Positions 51,850 through 60,620 of a stretch of 64,000 bases of DNA are shown here, one piece after another. The DNA comes from Roseiarcus sp963823165 (GTDB taxonomy: Bacteria; Pseudomonadota; Alphaproteobacteria; Rhizobiales; Beijerinckiaceae): positions 186,001 to 250,000 of the forward strand of contig CAWGKV010000039.1 of assembly GCA_963823165.1 (NCBI GenBank), given 5' to 3'. The position numbers and the translations under genes were made by a program. How positions within the stretch are numbered: position 1 is the first letter of the stretch; each line of letters starts with the position of its first letter. The notes beneath the pieces were generated by a model. It was not told the origin of the DNA. It saw only the letters and a program-made list of their open reading frames with translations, and did no database searches.

Positions 51850-52846
51850 GACATCGCCGCGGCCTTGGAAGCTCCGTCGGCCCGCAACCCCTCGAAGGCG
51901 GCTCCGTCAAGTGAGCGCCCAAATGTCCAATTCCCGCAAGCAGATCCGCTCGTCAGCATCGTCATTCCCGCCTATAATGCGCGAGAAAGACATCGCCCGA
52001 GGCGATCCGCTGCGCCATTTCGCAAACTTATCTGGAGATCGAGATCATTGTCGTTGACGATGGCTCGCAGGATGGAACCGCTACAAGCCGCCCGCGAAAT
52101 ATTGAAAAGCAGCTTCAAGGGCCGTTGGTCGGTTCTGGAGCTTGGCGTCAACAGGGGCGCCAGCGCGGCGCGCAACGTCGCTGTTGAAGCAGGCGAAAGG
52201 CGAGTGGATTCAGCTCCTTGATAGTGACGACGCCATTGCCGCGGATAAGATCGAAGCGCAGATGAAGTACGCGCGGACGGCGGGTCCGGACGTGTCGGCG
52301 ATTTACTCCTCATGGCGCCATGTTTATCTGGAAGACGGGAATTTCGTTCCGGCGGGGCCGGTCAATACCCCGCGGTATGAAGGCAAACATCCATTGATGT
52401 TCTGTATGTACTACGCCTCGCTGCATCACGGCGCCTGCCTCATACGCCGCAGCGCGCTGGAACGGATTCATGGGTTTGATGAAACCATGCGCAGCTATGA
52501 GGACGCCGATCTCCTGGTCCGCCTCGCCAAGGAAACAGGGCGGTTCCAATTCGTGGCATCGAACAGCCCTTCCTATCTCTGGCGCTTATACAAGGAACAG
52601 GCGCGGGAGGGGGGAGAGAACAGCCGGTACAAATTGGCAGACACAGCCATGAGCTGGGTAAGGGCTGTCAAGAACGCGGCTGGAAACCAGCAGATCGGCG
52701 ATATCCTTTCGTGCTCTGACGATGTGATTGTGTGGCGGCAGCACTGCACAAGCTACGCGCGTCGGCTATTTGAAAGCGATGCCGGAGCGTTCAAGCTGTT
52801 CATGGACGATTTGCGGTTGGTCGACCCGGCCTTCGCCTATCCCTAG
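51850..52846 (+). pseudogene. Family 2 glycosyltransferase, frameshifted, continuing from the NRPS
   Basis: A GT2 domain follows the thioesterase with no clear stop between (PQADPLVSIVIPAYNA). The domain is spread over three frames: LVSIVIPAYN, then EIEIIVVDDGSQDGT, then GVNRGASAARNVAVE, and from about 52190 a long intact stretch (KGEWIQLLDSDDAIAADKIE ... CLIRRSALERIHGFDETM, EDADLLVRLAKET) to the stop at 52846. At least three frame changes lie between 51845 and 52200. The C-terminal 215 codons are undamaged. Either a fused NRPS-GT2 or two adjoining genes that decayed together. Confidence 0.78.
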
Positions 52847-53037
52847 GTTGTTGTCCAAGCTTCACCAGGCATCGCGGCTTGAACGGTGCTCGAGCATGCC
52901 GATGTCTGGATGGCCCGCGTGAGTGGTCTTCCACGGGATCAGGGGGCCCGAGCGATGCGGACCTCGGCGAGCCGCTGCACCGCCTTTGTAGCGCAAGTGT
53001 CCAAACCGCGGTCCTGCGACTGCCTGGCCAATGCGCG

Positions 53038-53979
53038 TTACAGGCGCCCTGCGGCGGCGTTGACGGCTAGCCCAGCGGCGGGATCCGGGACGCCATACAA
53101 GGCCGTCCACTCCGGAAAGCTACGATCGAGCAACTGCGTCAACTCCTCCGTCTGCCGCAGCAACTGAGCCCGCAGGAACGCGACGGCCTCCGTCGTGTCG
53201 ATGGCGCGACGGCTCACCTCCGGCATGGTCAGGCGGCGCAGCGCGTGCTGGACCGCTGGCGGCAGCCTCTCGACAACGTCTCGCAACAATGGCGCCTGAC
53301 GTAGCCGACGAGGGACGCCGAGCCAGCCGGCCGTGCTGACGATTTCGGGGCCTACGTTCTCAGGGTCGGCGAAGCTGGACGGATCGGCCGCCGCATCGAC
53401 TTCCAGCCACTCATACAGGCCGCGCATCACGCCTACCGGATCGGCGATGAGCCGCTCGTGGATGACCACCGCAATCCGGTCGCGGCCGAAGCGCTCGAGG
53501 TAAGGCCTGAGCTGCATCGCGTAGTTGCTGAACGCGACGAATTGCGCGTCCGCCCTGAGCGCATCGGCGATCGGCCGCTGTTCGGTGTGGTGCCCAACCA
53601 TGTGCCAATAGTGGCTGATGGCTCGCTCGACCGGGTCGCGGAGCAGGTAAATGAAGCGGGCGTCGGGGTTGAAGGCGGCGATCCGTTCCACCACCCCCGG
53701 CGCCAGCGGCAGCTTCGTGTAGCTGGTGCTGGCCGTGCCCAGGATCGGAGCGTCGCCGGCAGGCCTGAACAGCTCCAGATACCGTTCCTCGCTCCGCCAA
53801 AATCCCCGCTGCCACATCTCCGGATAGATCCGCCTGAGATCCCGCGGGTCGACGAAGTAGCTCGGTTCGTCGGGCTCGCACATGAAGATGTCAGGATGCG
53901 CGTTCAGAAGCTTCCGCAGATAATGGGTGCCGGCCTTCATCGCCCCGATCAGGAACAGATTGGGCTTGCGCCGCGTCAT
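53038..53979 (-). CDS. Sulfotransferase (PAPS-dependent)
   Basis: A 313-aa cytosolic sulfotransferase. The 5'-phosphosulfate loop is NLFLIGAMKAGTHYLRKLL, the 3'-phosphate site is YLLRDPVERAISHYWHMVG, and the HxE-like region PDEPSYFVDPRDL carries substrate contacts. It transfers sulfate from PAPS to a hydroxyl of a carbohydrate or lipid. The ATG at 53979 is preferred to an upstream start. It lies between polysaccharide and natural-product genes, and a TTGTAAC half site is about 90 bp upstream. Confidence 0.88.
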   Translation of the reverse strand: MTRRKPNLFLIGAMKAGTHYLRKLLNAHPDIFMCEPDEPSYFVDPRDLRRIYPEMWQRGFWRSEERYLELFRPAGDAPILGTASTSYTKLPLAPGVVERIAAFNPDARFIYLLRDPVERAISHYWHMVGHHTEQRPIADALRADAQFVAFSNYAMQLRPYLERFGRDRIAVVIHERLIADPVGVMRGLYEWLEVDAAADPSSFADPENVGPEIVSTAGWLGVPRRLRQAPLLRDVVERLPPAVQHALRRLTMPEVSRRAIDTTEAVAFLRAQLLRQTEELTQLLDRSFPEWTALYGVPDPAAGLAVNAAAGRL

Positions 53980-54570
53980 CGACTTGCTCCGCAGATAGGA
54001 TCGAGAAACTCCCCGCGATGACGCGACTGGCTCGACCCGAGCGCCCCCTGCACGCCGCCGCAACCAACCACATTGTAACAGGGCGATCAAGGGGTAAAAA
54101 TGGCTAAGCGCCACGGCGGCAATCTACTGACTCTCTGATTGAACCGGCTGAATTGCCTCTCCTCGTTAGAGGCCTGGTGACTGTTCAAAGGCCCAGAATC
54201 GAGGCGAACAGGTTCTTCGCGACCCGGGCCATTTGGAACGCGACAATGCCGTGCGTAAGCCCACGACCTTCGCGGCCGATCTCCGATTGGCTTTGACGCG
54301 AGCGTAGGTCAGCGACGGCGGCAAGGCCGCCTTGAAATTATTTTGGAAAATTATCTTGCCAAAAGAACATATAAGGAACACCGGAGCGGCCCGCGCGCGG
54401 CGGCGGCGCAGGCGACCAACTCAGGATGAGGTCCATGACCTTTGAAACAGACGCCAAGGCCCTGCTGTCCATTGTGGACCAGCTTCAACGACGGAGCCGG
54501 GATGGAAGTTGGAGCGACTGCTCAGCGGCCATGAGGACTTCAAAGTACGCGCGGTGAGACCTGTGCGCCT
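53980..54570. other. Intergenic region with possible gene remnants
   Basis: About 590 bp. On the minus strand 54185-54320 reads GREGRGLTHGIVAFQMARVA then KNLFASILGL and a stop, which looks like a real protein C-terminus but which I cannot assign. A 40-codon plus-strand ORF begins at 54435 (MTFETDAKALLSIVDQLQRR) and is also unassigned. Both may be scraps of lost genes. Confidence 0.35.
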
Positions 54571-55873
54571 CTATCTGGTCGCGCTCCGAGGCGCGACCGA
54601 CGCGGCTGCCCGCAAGGCTTGGTCGAGATCCTCGATGATATCCTGCGCGTGTTCAATCCCGACGCTGAGCCGAATGGTCTCCGCGCTTATGCCGGCTCGA
54701 AGCTGCTCCTCGGAGGTCATTTGTCGATGGGTCGTCGAAGCAGGATGGCAGCATAATGTGCGGGTATCGCCGATGTTGACCAGCCGCTTGATGAGCTTCA
54801 GCGCGTCGTAGAACGCTTTGGCGGCCTCAAAACCGCCCCTGGCGCCGAATGTGAGGAGAGACGGCGCCCGCCCGCCCAGGTACTTGCCTGCGAGATCGTG
54901 ATAGGGGCTGTCGGGAAAGCCGACATAGTCGACCCGCGCAACCCGCGGATCGCCGCGCAGGAAATGAGCCACCTCACGCGCGTTTTCGACATGACGCTCC
55001 ATGCGCAAGGCCACCGTCTCGATGCCTTGAAGGATAAGGAACGCGCTCATCGGCGCAAGCACGGCTCCCATCGTGCGCTGGTAGACACTGCGGGCGCGGG
55101 CGACAAAAGCCTCACGACCGTACCGGTCGGCATAAACGAGCCCGTGATAGGATTCGTCCGGCTCGCTAAACATGGGAAAACGCGATGCCTGCGCCGCCCA
55201 GTCAAATCGCCCCGAGTTCGATGATCGCACCGCCCATCGCGACACCGTGGCCGCCCAAGAATTTGGTCAGGGAGTGTACAACGATATCTGCCCCGTGTTC
55301 GATCGGCCGCAGAAGGATGGGCGTTGCCACAGTATTGTCGACAATCAACGGCAGCCCGCGCGCGTGCGCGACCTCGGCGTACGCCTCGATGTCGCAGACG
55401 TTGCCTGCGGGATTGCCGACGGATTCACAAAAGATCGCACGCGTGGTTTCGTCGACCAAGGGCGCGATATCCCCCGCCCGGTCGCTCGGAGCGAAGCGCG
55501 CCTGAACGCCTTGGCGCCTCAACGTGTGGGCGAGCAACGTGTGCGTCGTGCCATAGAGTTGGGGCGGCGTGACGATGCTTCCGCCGCGATCGGCGAGCGT
55601 CAGAAAGGCGTAGGCGAGTGCGGCCTGACCCGACGCGACGGCGAGCGCCGCAACTCCGCCCTCCAGCTGCGCAATTCGCTTCTCCAATATGTCCGTGGTC
55701 GGATTGGCGATCCGGCTGTAGCGAAAGCCGGGTATCTCCAAATTGAACAGCGCCGCGCCCTCGTCGGCGCTCTCGAATTCGTAGGCGACGTTCTGGTAAA
55801 TAGGCGGCGCGACCGCTTTGGTGGCGGGATCGTAAGTAAAGCCGCCGTGTATGGAAATGGTTTCTCTCCGCAT
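54571..55873 (-). pseudogene. metY: O-acetylhomoserine sulfhydrylase (MetY-type), frameshifted
   Basis: A PLP enzyme of the Cys/Met-metabolism family that makes homocysteine from O-acetylhomoserine and sulfide. The 5' part (55202-55873) has IHGGFTYDPATKAVAPPIYQ, YSRIANPTTDILEKRIAQLE and the PLP-lysine loop VVHSLTKFLGGHGVAMGGAI. The frame is then lost near 55205-55225, and SGRFDWAAQASRFPMFSEPD continues in the next frame to the normal end ETIRLSVGIEHAQDIIEDLD at 54571. Repaired length is about 433 aa, the family norm. One lost or gained base is enough to explain this. It is divergent from metA. Confidence 0.87.
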
Positions 55874-56352
55874 GGGCGCGCCTCAGTCTGTTCACTGCAA
55901 GATGCGCCCATTCGTTTCTGATTTCAACTGCCTCGGCGGATGCAGCTCAGCCACCGGATTGGGGCCCGTTCTTTGACCGCTCAAGGCAGTCAAAGTCAAA
56001 GCGGGTCCAAAAGGTGTGGGGCCGTTAAAGTCAACACGAAACGGTGACGCAATTGCATTGGTTGTCAAACCGAGCCGGGCCTAGGCAAAGCTGAGGATAA
56101 AAGCCGGCCCCAGTGGACTAATGATGCAACCCGAGCGGTTGAAAAACTTGTTGACGCGAAATTCCCCTTATGGCATGAGACAGACGTTGCGGGACAAGAG
56201 AGCGCGGTCAAGTCTAATTCGGGGACCCGGCCGCATTTAAATGAAGACTGGTTATCGGACCGGCGTCTGCCGGGCAGACCACGTGCGCTCCGGCCGATGG
56301 CGCGCGGGCTGCGGTACGTCTGAACGGCTGCAAGACGCGAGAAGGCTGTCTA
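55874..56352. other. Divergent promoter region between metY and metA
   Basis: About 480 bp. It contains TTTGACCGCTCAAGGCAGTCAAAG (inverted TTTGAC/GTCAAA arms, about 55971-55993) and a GC-rich self-complementary stretch near 56080-56115. The length suggests leader regulation. I compared it mentally with SAM-I and SAM-II riboswitch consensus elements and found no convincing match. Confidence 0.35.
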
Positions 56353-57378
56353 ATGGCGCTGGAGCACCCGACGAGATCGAGGACACGCTGTGGTCCGCGC
56401 TCTGGGCCACGAGCGGTGACTATTGGGCTGATCAACAACATGGGCGACGAGGCGCTGAAAGTAACGGAACGCCAATTCGGCGGTCTCGTTGCCGCGGCCG
56501 CAGGCGATATCGACGTCGAGTTCCGCCTGTTCGCACTGGAGCGAACGCCCCGCTCGCCCCGAGCGCTGGAGTATATCAGTGCGCGCTACGAGGCCGCCAG
56601 CGCGGCGATCGATGGCGAGCTGGACGCGCTTATCATTACCGGGGCGCAACCGAGAGCGGCTTGCTTGGCCGATGAGCTTTACTGGGAGGAACTGACAGAG
56701 CTCATCGACTGGGCAAAGGAGCACACCGTCTCGACGATTTTCTCATGTCTTGCGGCCCACGCCGCGGTCTTGCACCTTGACGGCCTTGAACGACGGCCTT
56801 TGTCAGAGAAATGTACGGGGGTTTTCGCCTTCACTGCTCACCGGGATCATCCATTCGCGGGCTACCAGAGCCGCGCCGATCTCATTCCACACTCTCGATA
56901 TAACGGCCTGTCACGGAGCGACCTTGAACGCGCCGGCTATGACGTCTTGATGAGTTCCCCTGAGCATGGCGTCGACAGTTTTACTAAATGCTTTGGCAGT
57001 CAATTCGTCTTTCTGCAGGGGCATCCGGAGTATGACGCCAATTCGCTGGCGAGAGAGTACCGCCGCGATATGGACCGGTACTTGCGTGGAGAAACCAACG
57101 CCAGCCCCCCGAGGCCCAAGGGCTATTTCAGCGCCCAAGGGGAGGCGGAGTTGGACGCGTTGGAACTCCGCGGGCGCGAAAATACGGGTTGTCTATCGAT
57201 GGAGGACCTGTCGAAAATCGATTCGTTCGCGCCCACCGAGGCGCGATGGCGCGCCGCCGCGATCTCATTTTATCGCAACTGGATCAATATGATCGTGGCG
57301 TCGGTGCGCCGCGAGGGGGCCAATGCCACGCTGCTGGCGGCACAACTCAGCCGGGTCGCAGTGGAAGCCTACCAGTAA
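56353..57378 (+). CDS. metA: Homoserine O-acyltransferase (MetA/HTS family)
   Basis: A 341-aa member of the glutamine-amidotransferase-like MetA family, which acylates homoserine with acetyl- or succinyl-CoA. Motifs: VTIGLINNMGDEALKVTERQ, VSTIFSCLAAHAAVLHLDGL with the nucleophile Cys132, and FLQGHPEYDANSLAREYRRD with the catalytic His and Glu. GAGAAGG lies 6 nt before the ATG. The partner metY is divergent and uses O-acetylhomoserine, so acetyl transfer is likely. It is codirectional with and 139 bp ahead of the HDO gene. Confidence 0.9.
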   Translation: MALEHPTRSRTRCGPRSGPRAVTIGLINNMGDEALKVTERQFGGLVAAAAGDIDVEFRLFALERTPRSPRALEYISARYEAASAAIDGELDALIITGAQPRAACLADELYWEELTELIDWAKEHTVSTIFSCLAAHAAVLHLDGLERRPLSEKCTGVFAFTAHRDHPFAGYQSRADLIPHSRYNGLSRSDLERAGYDVLMSSPEHGVDSFTKCFGSQFVFLQGHPEYDANSLAREYRRDMDRYLRGETNASPPRPKGYFSAQGEAELDALELRGRENTGCLSMEDLSKIDSFAPTEARWRAAAISFYRNWINMIVASVRREGANATLLAAQLSRVAVEAYQ

Positions 57379-57517
57379 TCTGCAATCGCAGTCGCGTGCT
57401 CACAATTTGGGGCTTAGGAAAGGGCGGAGATAGGAACGTCACCGGATTACGTGCAGAAGAGCTAGGCCAGTATCTACCAAGTCGTAACTGTGAATTCAGC
57501 TTAAGGAGTAAGAAACC

Positions 57518-58168
57518 ATGAACGTCCAGACTATCGATCGTTACGTAAGGACTGCTGATCGTTACACGGGGGTCATCGATGAAATTGAGGGTCTCAATTG
57601 GCCGGATCTGACGCGTGGCGAATTGATGGCGGCGTGCGCCGCTTACTACTATTTCTCGGTGCAATTTGTCGAAGCCGTCGACATCGCCTGCGAACTTTAT
57701 CCTTCTGATCCCCAGCTTGTCGAACTTCGCAGAGGGGAATGCGACACCGATAACCTGTCTCCTTATCCCGGCATAGCCGAACCGAGGGAGAGAATGAACC
57801 ACGACGAGTTCATGCGTCGCACTGTCGCTATATCGAGCCTCGATCGGGACGAACGGAGCAGGATCGAGAGCCTAGGCCGCGCATACCTTGCGGAGGTCCA
57901 TCGGTTCGACCCCGTGACGAGGGCGATGAGCCTGTCGAGCTATGAGGATGGCGGGCTGGAGAAAGTGTTCGGGGCGATGCTGACAGCCAAGTATTGGGAT
58001 GAACCCTCGCTCGGCGCCTTCCGTCATTTCCTCGTCGAACATATAAAGCTGGACAGCGGCGAGCATGGGGGCTTGTGTCGCCATCTTGTCGCGGATGACC
58101 GCATTCTCCCCTTGTGGGAAGCTTTTCGGGATATCCTCGTCGGAGCCGCTCCCGGCCTCGCCTCGTAA
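57518..58168 (+). CDS. Haem-oxygenase-like (iron-containing redox enzyme) protein
   Basis: A 216-aa all-helical protein, ribosome site AAGGAG before ATG 57518. AAYYYFSVQFVEAVDIACEL (helix 1, Glu52) and HFLVEHIKLDSGEHGGLCRH (His175, Asp179, His183) resemble the metal-ligand pattern of haem-oxygenase-like diiron oxidases/oxygenases (TenA-like fold, PF14518 type), which catalyse N-oxygenation, decarboxylation or C-C cleavage of amino and fatty acids. The middle has candidate acidic ligands (Glu143 or Glu148). The gene sits between metA and a carrier protein, so its substrate may be carrier-bound. The family call rests on motif and helix pattern only. Confidence 0.68.
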   Translation: MNVQTIDRYVRTADRYTGVIDEIEGLNWPDLTRGELMAACAAYYYFSVQFVEAVDIACELYPSDPQLVELRRGECDTDNLSPYPGIAEPRERMNHDEFMRRTVAISSLDRDERSRIESLGRAYLAEVHRFDPVTRAMSLSSYEDGGLEKVFGAMLTAKYWDEPSLGAFRHFLVEHIKLDSGEHGGLCRHLVADDRILPLWEAFRDILVGAAPGLAS

Positions 58169-58207
58169 TACGTCCCTTTCGGGGGGAACGATAAGCCACG
58201 ATTTTTC

Positions 58208-58239
58208 CTTGGGGCGCGCCTTGTGCGGTGCTCCCCAAG
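58208..58239 (+). terminator. Hairpin between HDO and carrier-protein genes
   Basis: A stem CTTGGGG (58208-58214) pairs with CCCCAAG (58233-58239) around an 18-nt loop with further pairing. A T-run (ATTTTT) precedes rather than follows it on the plus strand, so on this strand it may be an attenuator or RNA-processing hairpin rather than a full terminator. Confidence 0.45.
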
Positions 58240-58278
58240 AAGTGTAAGATTTAGACTTGGCGAAGGGGGTGTAGACCC

Positions 58279-58524
58279 ATGTCCTTGAGGGCGACCATTC
58301 TCGACGAAATTCGTACTGTGGCTGTGAATCAGAAGAAGGCTCTGGCGCCGTTGACAGACGACCTTTCCTTGCACGATTCGGGGCTCGACTCACTTTGCTT
58401 CGCCATACTTGTGGCGCGACTCGAGGACATTACCGGCCGCGATCCGCTTGGCTCGGCTGACGATGCGCGCTTTCCACGGACGATCGGCGAGTTCATTGCG
58501 CTTTACGAGGAAGCGCTTGCCTGA
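58279..58524 (+). CDS. Stand-alone acyl/peptidyl carrier protein
   Basis: An 81-aa carrier protein. LSLHDSGLDSLCFAILVARL contains the phosphopantetheine site D-S-L, with Ser38. The rest matches the four-helix ACP fold. It is not the fatty-acid ACP because the site is DSGLDSL and the surface is less acidic. It is followed by an AMP-dependent ligase whose start codon overlaps its 3' end, so the ligase probably loads this carrier. A phosphopantetheinyl transferase must come from elsewhere. Confidence 0.88.
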   Translation: MSLRATILDEIRTVAVNQKKALAPLTDDLSLHDSGLDSLCFAILVARLEDITGRDPLGSADDARFPRTIGEFIALYEEALA

Positions 58525-59872
58525 GACGGCGAACCTCGCACGCCTCATTAAAAGGAGAGGCAGTGGCCGGGTCGTCGCAACGCGAGACCACGTGTTGCCG
58601 CTCGACGAATTCGAGCGCTCCTCGAGCCTCGCCTCGCATCTCGCAAGCCTCCGGGGACGCTCGGTCGTCCTCTTCGTTGGCGACATGGCAAAAGCCGCCG
58701 CGGGTCTGATCGACCTTGATGGTTGGGCGCGTCGGATCGTGCTCTGCCCGCCGGGATGGGAACTCTCGCGAGTGGAGTTGGCGGCGCGCGACGCTGTGGC
58801 CGACGCCCTGGTTTTTGACGGCGACGACGACGCCCCGCGGATCCCAATCGAACGGGTGGCGCCCTGCCGCTTGCCCCTGCAACGGTTGGCCAATCCGCGG
58901 ACGGCTTGCTGCGAAACGGAATGGATTCTGCCGACGTCAGGCACGAGCGGCCCACCAAAGCTCGTAATCCATACTTTGCGCACTCTGATGGGCGCAATCA
59001 CGGACGCGCCGTTGCAACAATGGGCGACCTTCTACGACATCCGCCGGTATGGCGGCTTGCAGATTTTCCTGCGCGCGCTCAGCGGCCACGGCTCGCTCAG
59101 CGTCGGCGCGGAGGGGGAAAGCATCGCCTCCATACTTTCGCGCTTCGGCGCCGCGGGGGTTACCCATGTCACCGGCACGCCGTCGCACTGGCGCAAGGTC
59201 CTGATGAGCGGCGAAGGCCGCCGGATCGACCCTGACTATGTCAGACTATCGGGCGAAATCGCCGACGACGCCGTATTGGAAGCTCTGCGGACGCTGTATC
59301 CCCGAGCGCGCATAGAGCACGCGTACGCCTCGACCGAAGCAGGCGTGGTCTTCGCAGTCGGTGACGGAAGAGCCGGCTTTCCTGCGTCATGGCTCGACGG
59401 CGACGGCCCCGTCCAGATGAGACTCATGGACGGCTCGCTGCGTGTGCGCTCGGGCCGCTGCGCAGTACGCTTTCTTGGCGAAGAGGCGCCCACCCTGGCC
59501 GACAAGGACGGCTTTGTCGACACCGGGGATATTGTCGATCGGCGCGAGGACCGGTTCTATTTCGCAGGCAGGCGCAGCGGGATCATCAATGTCGGCGGCG
59601 CCAAGGTTCACCCAGAAGAGGTCGAGGCTGCGCTCAACGCTCACCCGGCCGTCCGCGCGAGCCGAGCATTCGCGCGCAAGAGCCCAATCACGGGTGCGCT
59701 GGTCTTCGCTGAAGTGGTGTTAACCGACGATCGCCCGGCGGATGCGGCCGCTGAGCGCGAAATTCTCGCCGCCTGCAGCGCCCGCCTGGCCCCGCATATG
59801 GTTCCGGCGGGGCTCCGCTTCGTCGCCGACCTGCCAATGACGGACGGGGGAAAGCTCGTGCGGCATGGATAA
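58517..59872 (+). CDS. AMP-dependent acyl/aminoacyl ligase (ANL superfamily)
   Basis: About 451 aa from a TTG at 58517 that overlaps the carrier-protein stop by 8 nt and follows GAGGAA. The frame extends further upstream inside the carrier gene, but that part is out-of-frame coding. Adenylation motifs: ILPTSGTSGPPKLVIHT (P-loop), RIEHAYASTEAGVVFA, DGFVDTGDIVDRREDRFYFA, GRRSGIINVGGAKVHPEEVE, and the C-terminal lysine in DLPMTDGGKLVRHG. It is shorter than usual at the N-terminus. It should adenylate a carboxylic or amino acid and pass it to the adjacent carrier. The substrate is unknown. Confidence 0.86.
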   Translation: MPETANLARLIKRRGSGRVVATRDHVLPLDEFERSSSLASHLASLRGRSVVLFVGDMAKAAAGLIDLDGWARRIVLCPPGWELSRVELAARDAVADALVFDGDDDAPRIPIERVAPCRLPLQRLANPRTACCETEWILPTSGTSGPPKLVIHTLRTLMGAITDAPLQQWATFYDIRRYGGLQIFLRALSGHGSLSVGAEGESIASILSRFGAAGVTHVTGTPSHWRKVLMSGEGRRIDPDYVRLSGEIADDAVLEALRTLYPRARIEHAYASTEAGVVFAVGDGRAGFPASWLDGDGPVQMRLMDGSLRVRSGRCAVRFLGEEAPTLADKDGFVDTGDIVDRREDRFYFAGRRSGIINVGGAKVHPEEVEAALNAHPAVRASRAFARKSPITGALVFAEVVLTDDRPADAAAEREILAACSARLAPHMVPAGLRFVADLPMTDGGKLVRHG

Positions 59873-60596
59873 TGTCGTCGTCACGGGCGCCAGCCGAGGC
59901 CTTGGCCTCGCGATCGCTGATAGGCTTGCGCGCGATGGCTTCAGAGTCGTCGCCGTCGCGCGCCGCGACAGCGAAGCGCTCGCGGCGGTGGCGAAGCTCG
60001 CGGAGCTCGGCCCGGGAGCGCTGACGTTTCGTCGTCTGGATTTGAGCGATGTCACGACACTTCCGACCTTCGTGCGGGAGTTGCGCGGGCAATTCGGCCC
60101 GATCTATGGGCTGGTCAACAACGCCGGGCTCGGAACGGCGGGCCTGCTCGCCACGATGCCTGACGCCAATATTCAACGCCTCATTCAACTCAACACGCTT
60201 TCGCCGATCTTGCTCAGCAAATATGTCGTACGCGGGATGATGGCCGAGGGACGCGGACGCGTAATCAACATCTCCTCCATCGTCGCCTCAACCGGCTTCA
60301 ACGCCCTTTCCGTCTATGCCGCCACCAAGGCGTCCCTCATCGGCTTCACCAAGTCGCTGGCACGCGAGGTTGGACGGGTCGGCGTGAACGTGAACGCGAT
60401 CGCCCCGGGTTTCGTCGACACCGAGATGACGGGCGGGCTCGAAGGATCGGAGCGGGAGCGCGTCATTGGCCGCAGCGCGTTGCGACGCCTGGCCGCGCCA
60501 GAAGACATTGCGGAGATTGCGGCGTTTCTGATGGGTGACGGCGGACGCAATATCACTGGCTCAGTGATGACTGTGGACGCGGGGGCCACGGCGTAG
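59865..60596 (+). CDS. Short-chain dehydrogenase/reductase (FabG-like)
   Basis: A classical SDR of 243 aa. Cofactor motif VVTGASRGLGLAIADRLARD, LVNNAGLGTAG, catalytic Ser in INISSIVASTGFNALS, and Y-x-x-x-K in VYAATKASLIGFTKSLARE. The Arg at the end of the second strand (VAVARRDSE) suggests NADPH. It overlaps the ligase stop by 8 nt, so carrier, ligase and reductase are translated together. It probably reduces a carrier-bound beta-keto or similar intermediate. The stop codon TAG at 60594 abuts the IS110 end. Confidence 0.9.
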   Translation: MDNVVVTGASRGLGLAIADRLARDGFRVVAVARRDSEALAAVAKLAELGPGALTFRRLDLSDVTTLPTFVRELRGQFGPIYGLVNNAGLGTAGLLATMPDANIQRLIQLNTLSPILLSKYVVRGMMAEGRGRVINISSIVASTGFNALSVYAATKASLIGFTKSLAREVGRVGVNVNAIAPGFVDTEMTGGLEGSERERVIGRSALRRLAAPEDIAEIAAFLMGDGGRNITGSVMTVDAGATA

Positions 60597-60620
60597 TCTA
60601 GGGGGAAACTAGAACTCGGG

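Noticed and set aside
55874..56352. SAM riboswitch in the metY-metA intergenic region
   Set aside because: Neither strand fits SAM-I or SAM-II consensus elements by eye; a covariance-model search would settle it.
58409..58516. Upstream extension of the AMP ligase frame inside the carrier-protein gene
   Set aside because: It overlaps the carrier coding sequence in another frame; the TTG at 58517 has the ribosome site and gives the usual operon overlap.
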